A stretch of DNA of 64,000 nucleotides from Streptomyces sp. CBMA152. GTDB lineage: Bacteria > Actinomycetota > Actinomycetes > Streptomycetales > Streptomycetaceae. Below the pieces are notes generated by a model that searched no databases, had not been told where the DNA came from, and saw only the letters and a program-made list of their open reading frames with translations. The stretch lies in the NCBI RefSeq assembly GCF_014596475.1, contig NZ_MECJ01000028.1, positions 310,001-374,000 of the forward strand, read 5' to 3'. This document shows positions 1 through 7,686 of this stretch, in pieces. The first letter of the stretch is position 1. Each line of letters begins with the position of its first letter. Position numbers and translations under genes: made by a program.

Positions 1-1
1 C

Positions 2-391
2 TGGCTCGATCGGTGGGCCGTCGGATACGTCGCCGTGCACGACGGGCTGCCCGACGGGCCCGCCACGGCGGAGGCCTCGCTCGTTCGGGAGCAGCCGCCG
101 TGGTTGGAGCATGTGTGGCGGGATGAGCACTGGACGGTGTACCGGGTGCGGGGTGCCGTGCCGTTGGTGTCCGCGCCGGGGGTGGCCGTGGGGGGTGATG
201 ACGCGTCGCTCGTGGTGCGGATGCCGCGTGCGGGATCCGCGGTGGTGCGGATCGCGTACTCGCCGTGGTTGCGGGCGACGGGGGGTGCGTGCGTTGCTCG
301 TGACGGGGAGTTTGTTCGGCTCACCGTGCCGCGGGCCGGGGAGTATCGGCTTGAGTCGCCGTATCGGTGGCCTCGTGGGGGCGGGTGTTGA
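2..391 (+). CDS. C-terminal end of a membrane-associated protein (partial)
   Basis: The reading frame is open from the first base of the window and stops at 391, so only the last ~130 residues are present. They contain no transmembrane segment and read as a small beta-rich domain with the segments VVRMPRAGSAVVRIAYSPWL and FVRLTVPRAGEYRLESP. Such tails occur at the ends of actinobacterial polytopic glycosyltransferase-like membrane proteins, but the N-terminal part lies outside the window and the family cannot be confirmed. The gene converges on the DUF1330 gene, with two copies of a dispersed repeat between them. Confidence 0.6.
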   Translation, partial: WLDRWAVGYVAVHDGLPDGPATAEASLVREQPPWLEHVWRDEHWTVYRVRGAVPLVSAPGVAVGGDDASLVVRMPRAGSAVVRIAYSPWLRATGGACVARDGEFVRLTVPRAGEYRLESPYRWPRGGGC

Positions 392-420
392 GCGCCGCCG
401 GGGTTTGGGTGAGTGGTGCG

Positions 421-490
421 GTGCGGGTTGTGTGTGGCTTGTCGCGCCCACGCGGCGGAGCCGCACAATGTCACAGCCCCGCGCCCCTAG
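421..490 (+). repeat. Dispersed intergenic repeat, type B copy 1
   Basis: The element starts with a TGCGGG-like lead and GGCTTGTCGCGC, then carries the insert CACGCGGCGGAGCCGCAC (a GCGGC/GCCGC hairpin) and TGTCACAG, and ends in CCCCGCGCCCCTAG. Near-identical copies lie at 25837-25907 and 48541-48608. It sits between convergent genes. Confidence 0.8.
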
Positions 491-516
491 GAATCTTCGG
501 CTCCGCCGTCGTCACC

Positions 517-563
517 GTGCGGACCGTGCTTGGTTGATCGCGCAGTTCCCCGCGCCCCTAAAA
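517..563 (+). repeat. Dispersed intergenic repeat, type A copy 1
   Basis: GTGCGGACCGTGCTTGGTTG is followed by the core TCGCGCAGTTCCCCGCGCCC and CTAAAA. The same core recurs at 9361, 9426, 11638, 29901 and 35530. It lies in tandem behind a type B copy in the same convergent gap. Confidence 0.8.
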
Positions 564-582
564 GCCCTGTAGGGCGCCCCAA

Positions 583-930
583 CTACGCCGACTGCGCGGC
601 CCTGAGACGGGCTGCCGTCGTCGCCGCCTGGTAACCCTCCCCCACCCCCTCCACCAGCACCGCATCCCCCTCGATGTGGTTCGTACGCAGCGGGAGCAGG
701 GCCTGGTACTCCGGGGAGTCGTACCAGGCCCGGGCCGCGGCTATGTCCGGGAACGCGATGACCACCAGGGCGTTCGGCCACGTCCCCTCCCGCACCTCCA
801 AGGTCGCACCGTGGACCAGGAAGTGGCCGTCGAAGGGGGCCAGGGTGGACTGGATGGTCTCCATGTAGACGAAGACGTCCTCGGGCATCGTCGCGGTGCG
901 GCGCAGGTTGGCGATGGCGTACGCGGTCAT
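583..930 (-). CDS. DUF1330 family protein
   Basis: A 115-residue soluble protein. It has the usual layout of small DUF1330 proteins, which are dimeric alpha/beta-barrel (ferredoxin-like) folds: N-terminal MTAYAIANLRR, a central GHFLVHGATLEVREG strand-turn, WPNALVVIAFPD, and ARAWYDSPEYQALLPLR near the C terminus. Biochemical function is not established for the family. It stands alone between a convergent upstream gene and the alcohol dehydrogenase gene 114 bp away on the same strand. No signal peptide is seen. Confidence 0.85.
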   Translation of the reverse strand: MTAYAIANLRRTATMPEDVFVYMETIQSTLAPFDGHFLVHGATLEVREGTWPNALVVIAFPDIAAARAWYDSPEYQALLPLRTNHIEGDAVLVEGVGEGYQAATTAARLRAAQSA

Positions 931-1044
931 GGCAGTGACCTCCTCGGTCGGCAGTCCCCGCCCGGATATGCCGGTGCGGCGATGCCCCGATCCTGCCGGG
1001 CCACCGCCGCACCGTCGATTACCTCAGACGTAAGGCAAACGGAC

Positions 1045-2082
1045 TCAGATCGTCGCCGCGTCGATCACGAACCGGTAGCGCACATCGCTGGCCAGCACCC
1101 GCTCGTACGCCTCGTTCACCTGCTCCGCGCGGATCAGCTCGATCTCCGCGCCCAGGCCGTGCTCCGCGCAGAAGTCCAGCATTTCCTGGGTCTCCGCGAT
1201 GCCGCCGATCATCGAACCGGCGAGGATCTTGTTGCCGCCGATGAGGCCGAACATGTTGAGCGCGTTCGGCTCCTCGGGGGCGCCCACGTTCACCAGCGCG
1301 CCGCCCGGCTTCAGGAGCGAGAGGTAGGCGCCGAGGTCCAGCGGGGCCGAGACCGTGGAGACGATCAGGTCGAGCGAGCCCGCGAGCTTCGAGAAGGTCT
1401 CCGGGTCGCTCGTCGCGTGGAAGTGGTCCGCGCCGAGCTTCAGGCCGTCCTCCTGCTTGCGCAGCGTCTGGCTGAGCACGGTCACCTCGGCGCCCAGCGC
1501 GTGCGCGATCTTGACGCCCATGTGGCCGAGGCCGCCGAGCCCGAGGATCGCGACCTTCTTGCCGGGGCCCGTCTGCCAGCGGCGCAGCGGCGAGTACAGC
1601 GTGATCCCGGCGCACAGCAGCGGCGCCGCGACGTCCAGGGAGAGGCTGTCGGGGATGCGCAGGGCGAAGCGCTCGTCGACGACGACGTGGGTGGAGTAGC
1701 CGCCGTAGGTGGGCTCGCCGTCGCGGCCGATCGCGTTGTACGTGCCGACGCCCTGGGCGCAGAACTGCTCCTGCCCGGCCCGGCACTGCTCGCACTCGCC
1801 GCAGGAGTCGACGAAGCAGCCGACGCCGACCCGGTCGCCGACCGCGTACTTCGTCACGGCCGAGCCGGTCTCGGCGACCACGCCCGCGATCTCGTGGCCC
1901 GGGACCATCGGGAAGATGGCCTCGCCCCAGCCCTCGCGGGCCTGGTGGATGTCGGAGTGGCAGATGCCCGCGTACTTGATCTCGATCAGGATGTCGTGCG
2001 CGCCGACGGGACGGCGCTCGATGGTGGTGCGCTCCAGCGGTGCCTTGGCGGCGGGGGCGGCGTAGGCGGCGACGGTGGTCAT
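1045..2082 (-). CDS. Zinc-dependent NAD(P)-dependent alcohol dehydrogenase (AdhC/YahK type)
   Basis: A 345-residue medium-chain dehydrogenase. Catalytic zinc ligands are Cys41 (GICHSDIH), His63-Glu64 (VPGHEIAG) and Cys157 (PLLCAGIT). The structural zinc site is Cys94, 97, 100 and 108 (DSCGECEQCRAG...C). The nucleotide-binding GLGGLGHMG spans 181-189. The length and the CAGIT segment fit the cinnamyl-alcohol/aldehyde reductase subgroup (YahK, Mycobacterium AdhC), which reduces aldehydes in the cytosol; substrate and cofactor cannot be read from sequence. It is transcribed divergently from an XRE regulator, the likely controller of the shared 160-bp promoter region. Confidence 0.93.
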   Translation of the reverse strand: MTTVAAYAAPAAKAPLERTTIERRPVGAHDILIEIKYAGICHSDIHQAREGWGEAIFPMVPGHEIAGVVAETGSAVTKYAVGDRVGVGCFVDSCGECEQCRAGQEQFCAQGVGTYNAIGRDGEPTYGGYSTHVVVDERFALRIPDSLSLDVAAPLLCAGITLYSPLRRWQTGPGKKVAILGLGGLGHMGVKIAHALGAEVTVLSQTLRKQEDGLKLGADHFHATSDPETFSKLAGSLDLIVSTVSAPLDLGAYLSLLKPGGALVNVGAPEEPNALNMFGLIGGNKILAGSMIGGIAETQEMLDFCAEHGLGAEIELIRAEQVNEAYERVLASDVRYRFVIDAATI

Positions 2083-2169
2083 TGCCTTCTCCTCAAGATC
2101 TCGGATACGTCCACCACGGTGCCGCGTCCGGGGCCTGTCACCCAGCCCCCTGGTCTACGTACGTCCGCC

Positions 2170-2198
2170 GTGCGTACCACCGGTGTGCGTACTACTGG
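2170..2198 (+). promoter_or_regulatory. Direct repeat in the divergent adh/XRE promoter
   Basis: Two copies of a 14-bp unit, GTGCGTACCACCGG (2170-2183) and GTGCGTACTACTGG (2185-2198), lie 15 bp apart with 12 of 14 positions identical. The position between two divergent starts makes this the best candidate operator of the adjacent XRE regulator. This is inference only. Confidence 0.45.
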
Positions 2199-2242
2199 CA
2201 GGGTCAGGCTCACGGTCGTACGACAGCGGATACTGGGATGTC

Positions 2243-3136
2243 ATGGACCAGCGTGCCGAACTCAGCGAATTCCTCCGCTCCCGCCGGGCCCGGCTCAAGC
2301 CCGGGGACGTGGGGCTGCCCGACTTCGGGCGGCACCGGCGGGTGCCGGGGCTGCGCCGCGAGGAGCTGGCGCAGCTGGCCGGGGTGTCGGTCGCGTACTA
2401 CACCCGCCTGGAGCAGGGGAACGGGCAGAACGTGTCGACCGAGGTCCTGGACGCGATCGCCCGGGCGCTGCGGCTGACCGAGGCCGAGCAGCAGCATCTG
2501 ACGCACCTCGCCAAGCCGACCACGACGAAGAAGAAGCGGGCGGCGATGGCCCGCCAGCAGCGGGTGCGGCCGGAGCTCCAGCATCTGATCGACTCGATGG
2601 AGTCGGTCCCGGCGTATCTGCTCGGCCGCCGGCTCGACCTGCTGGCCTGGAACCGGATGGCGGCCGCCCTGATCGGCGACTTCGTCGAACTGCCGCCGGA
2701 GGAGCGCAACTTCGCCCGCCATGTCTTCCTCGACCCGACCGCCCGCGAGCGCTACCTCGAATGGGAGGACAAGGCGGCCGAGGTGGTGGGCGTGCTGCGG
2801 CTGTGCGCGGGCTGCTACCCGGACGACCCGCTGCTCACCGCGCTGGTCGGCGAGCTGTCGGTGAAGAGCGACGAGTTCCGTACGTTGTGGGCGGCCCACA
2901 CCGTCCGCCAGAAGGGCCACGGCAGCAAGCGGCTGCACCACCCGGTGGTGGGTGAACTGACCCTCTCGTACGAGACGTTGAAGATGCCCGACGAGCACGA
3001 TCTGTCGCTGGTGACCTATTACGCGGAACCCGGCTCGGCCTCGGCCGACTCGCTGCGGCTGCTCGCGAGCTGGGCGGCGGCCCCCGAGACCGGGAGCCGC
3101 CCCACACCCGTCACACCGCCCACCGGCGCCGCGTAG
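2243..3136 (+). CDS. XRE-family regulator with MmyB-type ligand-binding domain
   Basis: A 297-residue cytosolic DNA-binding protein. An N-terminal helix-turn-helix (about residues 36-62, with RREELAQLAGVS and YYTRLEQG) is followed by the ~170-residue MmyB-like domain (YLLGRRLDLLAWNRMAAALI, RNFARHVFLDP, FRTLWAAHTV, GELTLSYETL). That domain is widespread in actinobacterial regulators and is thought to bind small hydrophobic ligands. The ATG at 2243 is chosen because it precedes the conserved AELSEFLRSRR start; the frame is open further upstream but runs through the promoter region. Divergent from the alcohol dehydrogenase, it probably controls that gene and itself. Confidence 0.92.
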   Translation: MDQRAELSEFLRSRRARLKPGDVGLPDFGRHRRVPGLRREELAQLAGVSVAYYTRLEQGNGQNVSTEVLDAIARALRLTEAEQQHLTHLAKPTTTKKKRAAMARQQRVRPELQHLIDSMESVPAYLLGRRLDLLAWNRMAAALIGDFVELPPEERNFARHVFLDPTARERYLEWEDKAAEVVGVLRLCAGCYPDDPLLTALVGELSVKSDEFRTLWAAHTVRQKGHGSKRLHHPVVGELTLSYETLKMPDEHDLSLVTYYAEPGSASADSLRLLASWAAAPETGSRPTPVTPPTGAA

Positions 3137-3139
3137 ACG

Positions 3140-3826
3140 TCACGCCGCCGACGCGTTCTCCGTGATCGTCACCCTGCCCTTGCGGATGACCGCGATGCGC
3201 GGGGCGCGGCGGGCCAGCGCGGTGTCGTGGGTGACCATCACGAACGTGAGGTGGTGCTCCTTCCAGAGCGCTTCGAGCACCTCCATGATCTCGTCGCGCA
3301 TGCCCTCGTCGAGGTTGCCGGTGGGCTCGTCGGCGAGCAGCACCTTGGGGCGCTTGACGACCGCGCGGGCGATCGCGACGCGCTGCTGCTGACCGCCGGA
3401 CATCTCGCCGGGCAGATGGGACAGCCGCTCGCCCAGGCCCACCGACGTCAGCGCCTCGGCGGCGCGCTCACGGCGGTCGGCGGCCTTGAGGCCGAGCGGG
3501 ACGAGGGCGGTCTCGACGTTCTCCTGGGCGGTGAGCGTCGGGATCAGGTTGAAGCTCTGGAAGACGAAGCCGATGGACTCGGCCCGCACCTTGGTGAGCC
3601 GGGCCTCGGGCAGGCGCCCGAGGTCGACGCCGTCGAGGACGACGCTGCCCTCGGTCGGCCGGTCGAGCCCGCCGAGCATCTGGAGCAGGGTGGACTTGCC
3701 GCCGCCGGTGGGCCCCTGGATGACCAGGCGTCCGCCGTCCTCGATGGTCAGATCGACCCCGTCGAGCGCGTTGATGGTGTCCTTGCCCCGCCGGTACCGC
3801 TTGGTGACGCCGCTGAGTTCGTACAT
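3140..3826 (-). CDS. ABC transporter ATP-binding protein (MacB/LolD type)
   Basis: A 228-residue ATPase with Walker A GPTGGGKS (38-45), signature MSGGQQQRVAIARA, Walker B VLLADEPTG and a switch His in VTHD. Ending the Walker A loop with GGGK and using MSGGQ are common in MacB/LolD relatives. It pairs with the FtsX-fold permease encoded 53 bp upstream on the same strand. Together they would form a mechanotransmission-type transporter that works on periplasm-facing lipids, peptides or lipoproteins rather than moving solute through a pore. ATG at 3826 gives the standard start MYELSGVTKRY. Converges on the XRE regulator with a 3-bp gap. Confidence 0.92.
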   Translation of the reverse strand: MYELSGVTKRYRRGKDTINALDGVDLTIEDGGRLVIQGPTGGGKSTLLQMLGGLDRPTEGSVVLDGVDLGRLPEARLTKVRAESIGFVFQSFNLIPTLTAQENVETALVPLGLKAADRRERAAEALTSVGLGERLSHLPGEMSGGQQQRVAIARAVVKRPKVLLADEPTGNLDEGMRDEIMEVLEALWKEHHLTFVMVTHDTALARRAPRIAVIRKGRVTITENASAA

Positions 3827-3879
3827 GACTCGGGGTCGGTTCCTTTCGTACGTACGTGAGATGGGCGGTGCGCGGACGG

Positions 3880-5325
3880 CTACTCGACGCGGCGCAGGGC
3901 GTCGGCCGGGCGCAGCCGGGAGGCGCGCCAGCCGCCGAAGCCGCCCGCGACGAGACCGCCCGCGACCGCGAGGGCCACGGCGAGGCCGATGGTGGTGAGG
4001 GAGACCGGCGCGGTCAGCGCGATGTCGACGGCCTTGGCGGCGCTCCGGCGCCCGAAGCCGCCGCCACCGAAACCTCCGCCGCCGTTGCCGCCACCGCCGC
4101 CGAGCTGCGCGGTGAGCGTCGGGCTGATCGCGGTGACCGCGTACGCGCCCGCGAGGCCGAGCGCGATGCCGAGTGCGCCGCCCATCAGGCCGTTGACCAG
4201 GGCTTCTCCGACGACCTGGCGGGTGACCCGGCCGCTCTTCCAGCCGAGCGCCTTGAGCGTGCCGAACTCCCGCACCCGGCGGCTGACCGCCGACGAGGTG
4301 AGCAGCCCGGCCACCAGGAAGGCGGCGGCGAGCACCGCGATCGAGAGCCACTTGCCGACGTTGGAGGCGAGGCTGGAGGCGGTGGACAGCGAGCCGGACA
4401 CGGTGTCGGCGAGATCGGCGGAGGTGGTGACCGTCGTCCCCGAGACGTTCTTCTGGATGGCCGTCTTCACGCCCGCGATCCGCTGCGAGTCGGCCGCCTT
4501 CACATACACCGTGGTGATCTTGTCCTTGGCGCCCGCGAGCGCCTGCGCCTCGCCGAGCGGCAGATAGACGTTGGCGGCGGCGTTCCCGCTGTCGGCGGTG
4601 GCCAGGCCGATGATCGTGTACTTGGTGCTGGAGATGGTGACGCTGCCGCCGGCGGCCAACTGCTTCTCCTTGGCGTACGCGCTGTCGACGACCGCGACCT
4701 TGCCGGCGCTCTCGTCGCTGCGGAAGGTACGGCCCGAGGTGATCTTGGAGGAGGTCAGCGGGCCGAGCTGCTGCTTGGTGACGTCCGTGCCGTACACCGT
4801 GAAGGAGTTGACGTCGAAGGAGGCGCCGCCGCCCTGGACCTCGCCCTGCGGGCCGGTGCCGCCCGAGCCGCGCCGGGACTTCTGCTGCTGGCGGTACTGC
4901 TTGAACTCGCCGCGCGTGAACTGGCCGTTGACCTTCAGGACGGTCAGGTTCAGGCCGCCGACCGCGTCCGCGACGCCGTCCTGCTTGTCCACCTGGCCCA
5001 CCGTCGAGGACGCCAGGGTCTGGAAGCCCTGCACCATCACCCGGTCGCTGCTCTGGTCGCCGGTGTCGCCGCTGCCCTTGGCGTCGAACTTGAAGCGGGG
5101 GCGGCCGCCGTCCGAGGAGCCGGGCGGGGGCGCGGCCTTGGTGACGGTCATGTCGGTGCCGAGCCCGTACAACGACTGCAGGACCTTGCCCTGCGCCCGC
5201 GTCATCCCGGTCGACACCGAACTGACCACGATGACCAGCGCGATGCCGAGCGCGAGCCCCGACGCGACGACGAGCGCCGCTTTTCTGCGGCGGCGCAGCT
5301 CGCGCCGGAGATAGGTGAAGAACAT
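3880..5325 (-). CDS. FtsX-like (MacB_PCD) ABC permease
   Basis: A 481-residue membrane protein. One transmembrane helix near residues 15-40 is followed by a large extracytoplasmic domain (to ~320) rich in Ser/Thr/Gly and then three helices in the conserved FtsX region (AAFLVAGLLTSSAVSRRVREFGTLKALGW motif start near 335). The last extracellular loop contains an unusual Gly-rich stretch at 408-425, GGGGGNGGGGFGGGGFG. It is the partner of the downstream ATPase. The C terminus WRASRLRPADALRRVE is typical of the family. Confidence 0.92.
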   Translation of the reverse strand: MFFTYLRRELRRRRKAALVVASGLALGIALVIVVSSVSTGMTRAQGKVLQSLYGLGTDMTVTKAAPPPGSSDGGRPRFKFDAKGSGDTGDQSSDRVMVQGFQTLASSTVGQVDKQDGVADAVGGLNLTVLKVNGQFTRGEFKQYRQQQKSRRGSGGTGPQGEVQGGGASFDVNSFTVYGTDVTKQQLGPLTSSKITSGRTFRSDESAGKVAVVDSAYAKEKQLAAGGSVTISSTKYTIIGLATADSGNAAANVYLPLGEAQALAGAKDKITTVYVKAADSQRIAGVKTAIQKNVSGTTVTTSADLADTVSGSLSTASSLASNVGKWLSIAVLAAAFLVAGLLTSSAVSRRVREFGTLKALGWKSGRVTRQVVGEALVNGLMGGALGIALGLAGAYAVTAISPTLTAQLGGGGGNGGGGFGGGGFGRRSAAKAVDIALTAPVSLTTIGLAVALAVAGGLVAGGFGGWRASRLRPADALRRVE

Positions 5326-5414
5326 GGGCGCGAAGGTAGGCGCGAGGGGTGATGAGGAGTTAAGGCCGCGATGAGAGCGCCATGAGAACCCTCAACGACG
5401 GCTCTGTGTACGGA

Positions 5415-5464
5415 CGTACGACAGTGGCCGCGCACCGGAATCCGGGCGCGGCCGCTGTCGTACG
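5415..5464. terminator. Stem-loop after the L,D-transpeptidase gene
   Basis: CGTACGACAGTGGCCGCGC pairs with GCGCGGCCGCTGTCGTACG with one G-T style mismatch and an ~12-nt loop. It begins 13 bp beyond the stop codon at 5477 on the minus strand. No U tract. Confidence 0.65.
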
Positions 5465-5476
5465 GACGGAAGGGGC

Positions 5477-6745
5477 TCAGGCGGCCGAGCCGGCCTGCCA
5501 GGCCGACCAGCTCAGGTTCCAGTCGCTGAAGCCGTTGTCGGGCGCGATGGTCTTGTCGCCGGTGTTCTTGACGATGACCACGTCACCGACGATCGAGTGC
5601 TCGTAGAACCAGGCACCCGCGGTGCCCGCGTCGTCGGCGCCCTTGGTGTCGGACAGGCCCACACAGCCGTGGCTGGTGTTGACGCTGCCGAAGATGGACT
5701 TGTCACCCCAGTAGTTGCCGTGGATGAACGTGCCGGAGGCGGAGAGCCGCATGGCGTGCGGGACGTCCTTGATGTCGTACTCGCCCTTGCCGTCACCGTC
5801 GGTGAAGCCGACCGTGGCGCCGTTCATCCGGGTCTCCTTGAACTTCTCGGAGATCACCATCGTGCCGTTGTACGTCTTGTGGTCGGGCGCGCCGGCCGAG
5901 ATCGGGATGGTCTTGACCGTCTTGCCGTCCTGGGTGACGGTCATCTGGTGCGTGTTGGCGTCGACCGTCGAGACCTGGTTGCGGCCGATCTTGAAGGTGA
6001 CCGTCTTCTCCTGGACGCCGGTGATGCCGTTGGACGCCTGGACGCCGTCCAGGTCGAGCTTCATCGTCACGGTCGAGCCGGACTTCCAGTAGTCCTGCGG
6101 ACGGAAGTCCAGGCGCTGGGCGCCGAACCAGTGGCCGACGACCTCCTGGCCGCTGCTGGACGTCACCGAGATGTGGGACTGGACGTCCTTCTTGTTGGTG
6201 ATCGCCTTGTCGAAGGTGACCGAGACCGGCATGCCCACGCCGACCGTCGAGCCGTCCTCCGGCGTGAAGTTGCCGATGAAGCTGTTGCTGGGCGAGACGG
6301 TCGAGAACGAGGCGTTCTCGTGGGCCTCGCGGCCCTTCGCGTCCTTCGCGGCCGCCGTGATCTTGTACTTGGCGGAGCGCTTCAGCTGCTTGTCCGGCGC
6401 CCAGCTGGCGCCGTCCGCCGAGATCTTGCCGGTGACCGCGGTGCCGTCGGCCGAGGTCATGGTGACCGAGGTCAGCTTGCCGTCGGCGACGGTGACCTTG
6501 GTGCCGTTGTTGATGCCGACGTTGTCGGCGCCGTTCTTGGGCGTGATGGTGATCTTGGCGTCGGAGGTGTCCTTCTCGGCCGCCTTGTCGACCTGGGACT
6601 GTGACGTCTTCGAGGCGTCGGCGCCGCCCTTGTCCTTGGAACTGTCGTTGCAGGCCGACAGCACCAGAACGCCACCGAGCACGGCGGACGCGACCACAAG
6701 TCCCTTGCGCCGCTTACTCTCCGTTATCACACGCTTCTCCATCAT
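5477..6745 (-). CDS. L,D-transpeptidase lipoprotein (YkuD, Ig-like N-terminal domains)
   Basis: A 422-residue exported protein. The signal peptide carries the lipobox VLSAC with lipidated Cys32, followed by a Lys/Asp/Ser linker. Two Ig-like domains fill roughly 60-260, and a YkuD catalytic domain ends with the active-site motif SHGCVGLSD (catalytic Cys361) preceded by HGNYW. Enzymes of this type form 3-3 peptidoglycan cross-links at the outer membrane face. ATG at 6745 is preceded by GGACCGG; a second ATG directly follows. The next gene upstream on the same strand ends 132 bp away. Confidence 0.94.
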   Translation of the reverse strand: MMEKRVITESKRRKGLVVASAVLGGVLVLSACNDSSKDKGGADASKTSQSQVDKAAEKDTSDAKITITPKNGADNVGINNGTKVTVADGKLTSVTMTSADGTAVTGKISADGASWAPDKQLKRSAKYKITAAAKDAKGREAHENASFSTVSPSNSFIGNFTPEDGSTVGVGMPVSVTFDKAITNKKDVQSHISVTSSSGQEVVGHWFGAQRLDFRPQDYWKSGSTVTMKLDLDGVQASNGITGVQEKTVTFKIGRNQVSTVDANTHQMTVTQDGKTVKTIPISAGAPDHKTYNGTMVISEKFKETRMNGATVGFTDGDGKGEYDIKDVPHAMRLSASGTFIHGNYWGDKSIFGSVNTSHGCVGLSDTKGADDAGTAGAWFYEHSIVGDVVIVKNTGDKTIAPDNGFSDWNLSWSAWQAGSAA

Positions 6746-6877
6746 CGCCGGTCCCCAACCATCGACTGAACAACGTAGCCGCTGAGGCTGTGGTTCCATT
6801 TCCGGAGGAGGTGTGGGAAAGCCCACCCGGCGGCGCCACCCGGGCCGGGTGACCCCGGCCCTGCGGCTCCGCGGACG

Positions 6878-7228
6878 CTACGGCCTCGGGCCGCCGTCCC
6901 CGTCCTCCTCGTCCGTCTCATCTTCCTCGTCGAGGTCCCAGTCCTCGTCGTCGGGGTCGTACTCGATCTCCTCGCTGCTCCACGAAGCCTGGGCGAGCTC
7001 GACCCCCGGCACCTCGGCGATCAGGTCGAACGGATCGACCAGATACGCCAGGGCCTCCGCCTCGTCTTCCCGCACCGCCGACTCGGCATGCGCGCGTTCG
7101 AGCTCCGGAAGGAGTTCGTCCGCCGTGATGCGCTCAAGCGCCGCGCCCGTCAGCGCCTCCGTGTCGTCGATCTCCAGGATCAAATCAACCCGGAGGCGTA
7201 CATAACGTGGTGTCTCTTCAGTGGTCAT
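6878..7228 (-). CDS. Acidic hypothetical protein
   Basis: A 116-residue protein that begins MTTEETPRYVRLRVDLILEI and ends in a strongly acidic, low-complexity tail (about 28 residues, mostly D/E with W). The N-terminal half looks like a compact beta-alpha fold. I do not recognise a named family with confidence; similar small acidic proteins are common in Streptomyces. It is divergent from the small LADTG surface protein, with about 110 bp shared. No signal peptide or membrane segment. Confidence 0.75.
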   Translation of the reverse strand: MTTEETPRYVRLRVDLILEIDDTEALTGAALERITADELLPELERAHAESAVREDEAEALAYLVDPFDLIAEVPGVELAQASWSSEEIEYDPDDEDWDLDEEDETDEEDGDGGPRP

Positions 7229-7337
7229 GCGACGGAGCGTAGGGCTCCGGGCCGCCGCGACTTTCCTGCGACCCGCTGCTTTCACTAGCATCGGCACACA
7301 CCACCAATTCGCCGTATCCACAAGGGGGATCGACCAG

Positions 7338-7619
7338 GTGCCCATCGCTCGCCGGCCGCTGCTCACCGCCACCGCGGCGGGCTCGCTGCTCTGCGCCCTG
7401 TGGTTCGTCCCATCCGCCAACGCCACGGACGCGCCCGGCAAGCCGCAGTCGGCCCCGGCCCACTCTTCGGCGACCACCTCCGGCACGGAGTCGGACCCGG
7501 CCCTCGCCGACACGGGCAGCGTGGACACGTCCCCGTACCTCTTCGGCGGCACGCTGTTCCTGGGCGTGGGCGCCGGTTTCGTCGCGTTCTCGGTACGGCG
7601 GGCGCGCCAGCAGTACTGA
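7338..7619 (+). CDS. Small predicted cell-wall-anchored protein with LADTG sorting signal
   Basis: A 93-residue protein with GTG at 7338 preceded by AAGGGGGAT. A signal peptide (residues 1-29, cleavage after SANA) is followed by a ~27-residue Ser/Thr/Ala/Pro linker, LADTG at 56-60, a hydrophobic segment (67-86, PYLFGGTLFLGVGAGFVAF) and a basic tail RRARQQY. This is the tripartite layout of a sortase substrate. Class E sortases of high-GC Gram-positives use LAXTG rather than LPXTG. The mature wall-linked part would be only ~30 residues with no domain. Confidence 0.85.
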   Translation: MPIARRPLLTATAAGSLLCALWFVPSANATDAPGKPQSAPAHSSATTSGTESDPALADTGSVDTSPYLFGGTLFLGVGAGFVAFSVRRARQQY

Positions 7620-7640
7620 GCACGTACGAGACCGTACGAG

Positions 7641-7672
7641 AAAGGGCGCCCCGGAAATCCAGGGCGCCCTTT
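7641..7672. terminator. Bidirectional terminator between the LADTG gene and hutH
   Basis: AAAGGGCGCCC (7641-7651) and GGGCGCCCTTT (7662-7672) pair perfectly around a 10-nt loop. The A and T ends let it work in both directions between two convergent genes. Confidence 0.85.
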
Positions 7673-7686
7673 GCCGTACGTACGGA

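Noticed and set aside
676..2955. 759-codon plus-strand open frame
   Set aside because: It is the antisense shadow of the alcohol dehydrogenase and out of frame with the XRE gene; composition follows the GC-skewed third position of those genes.
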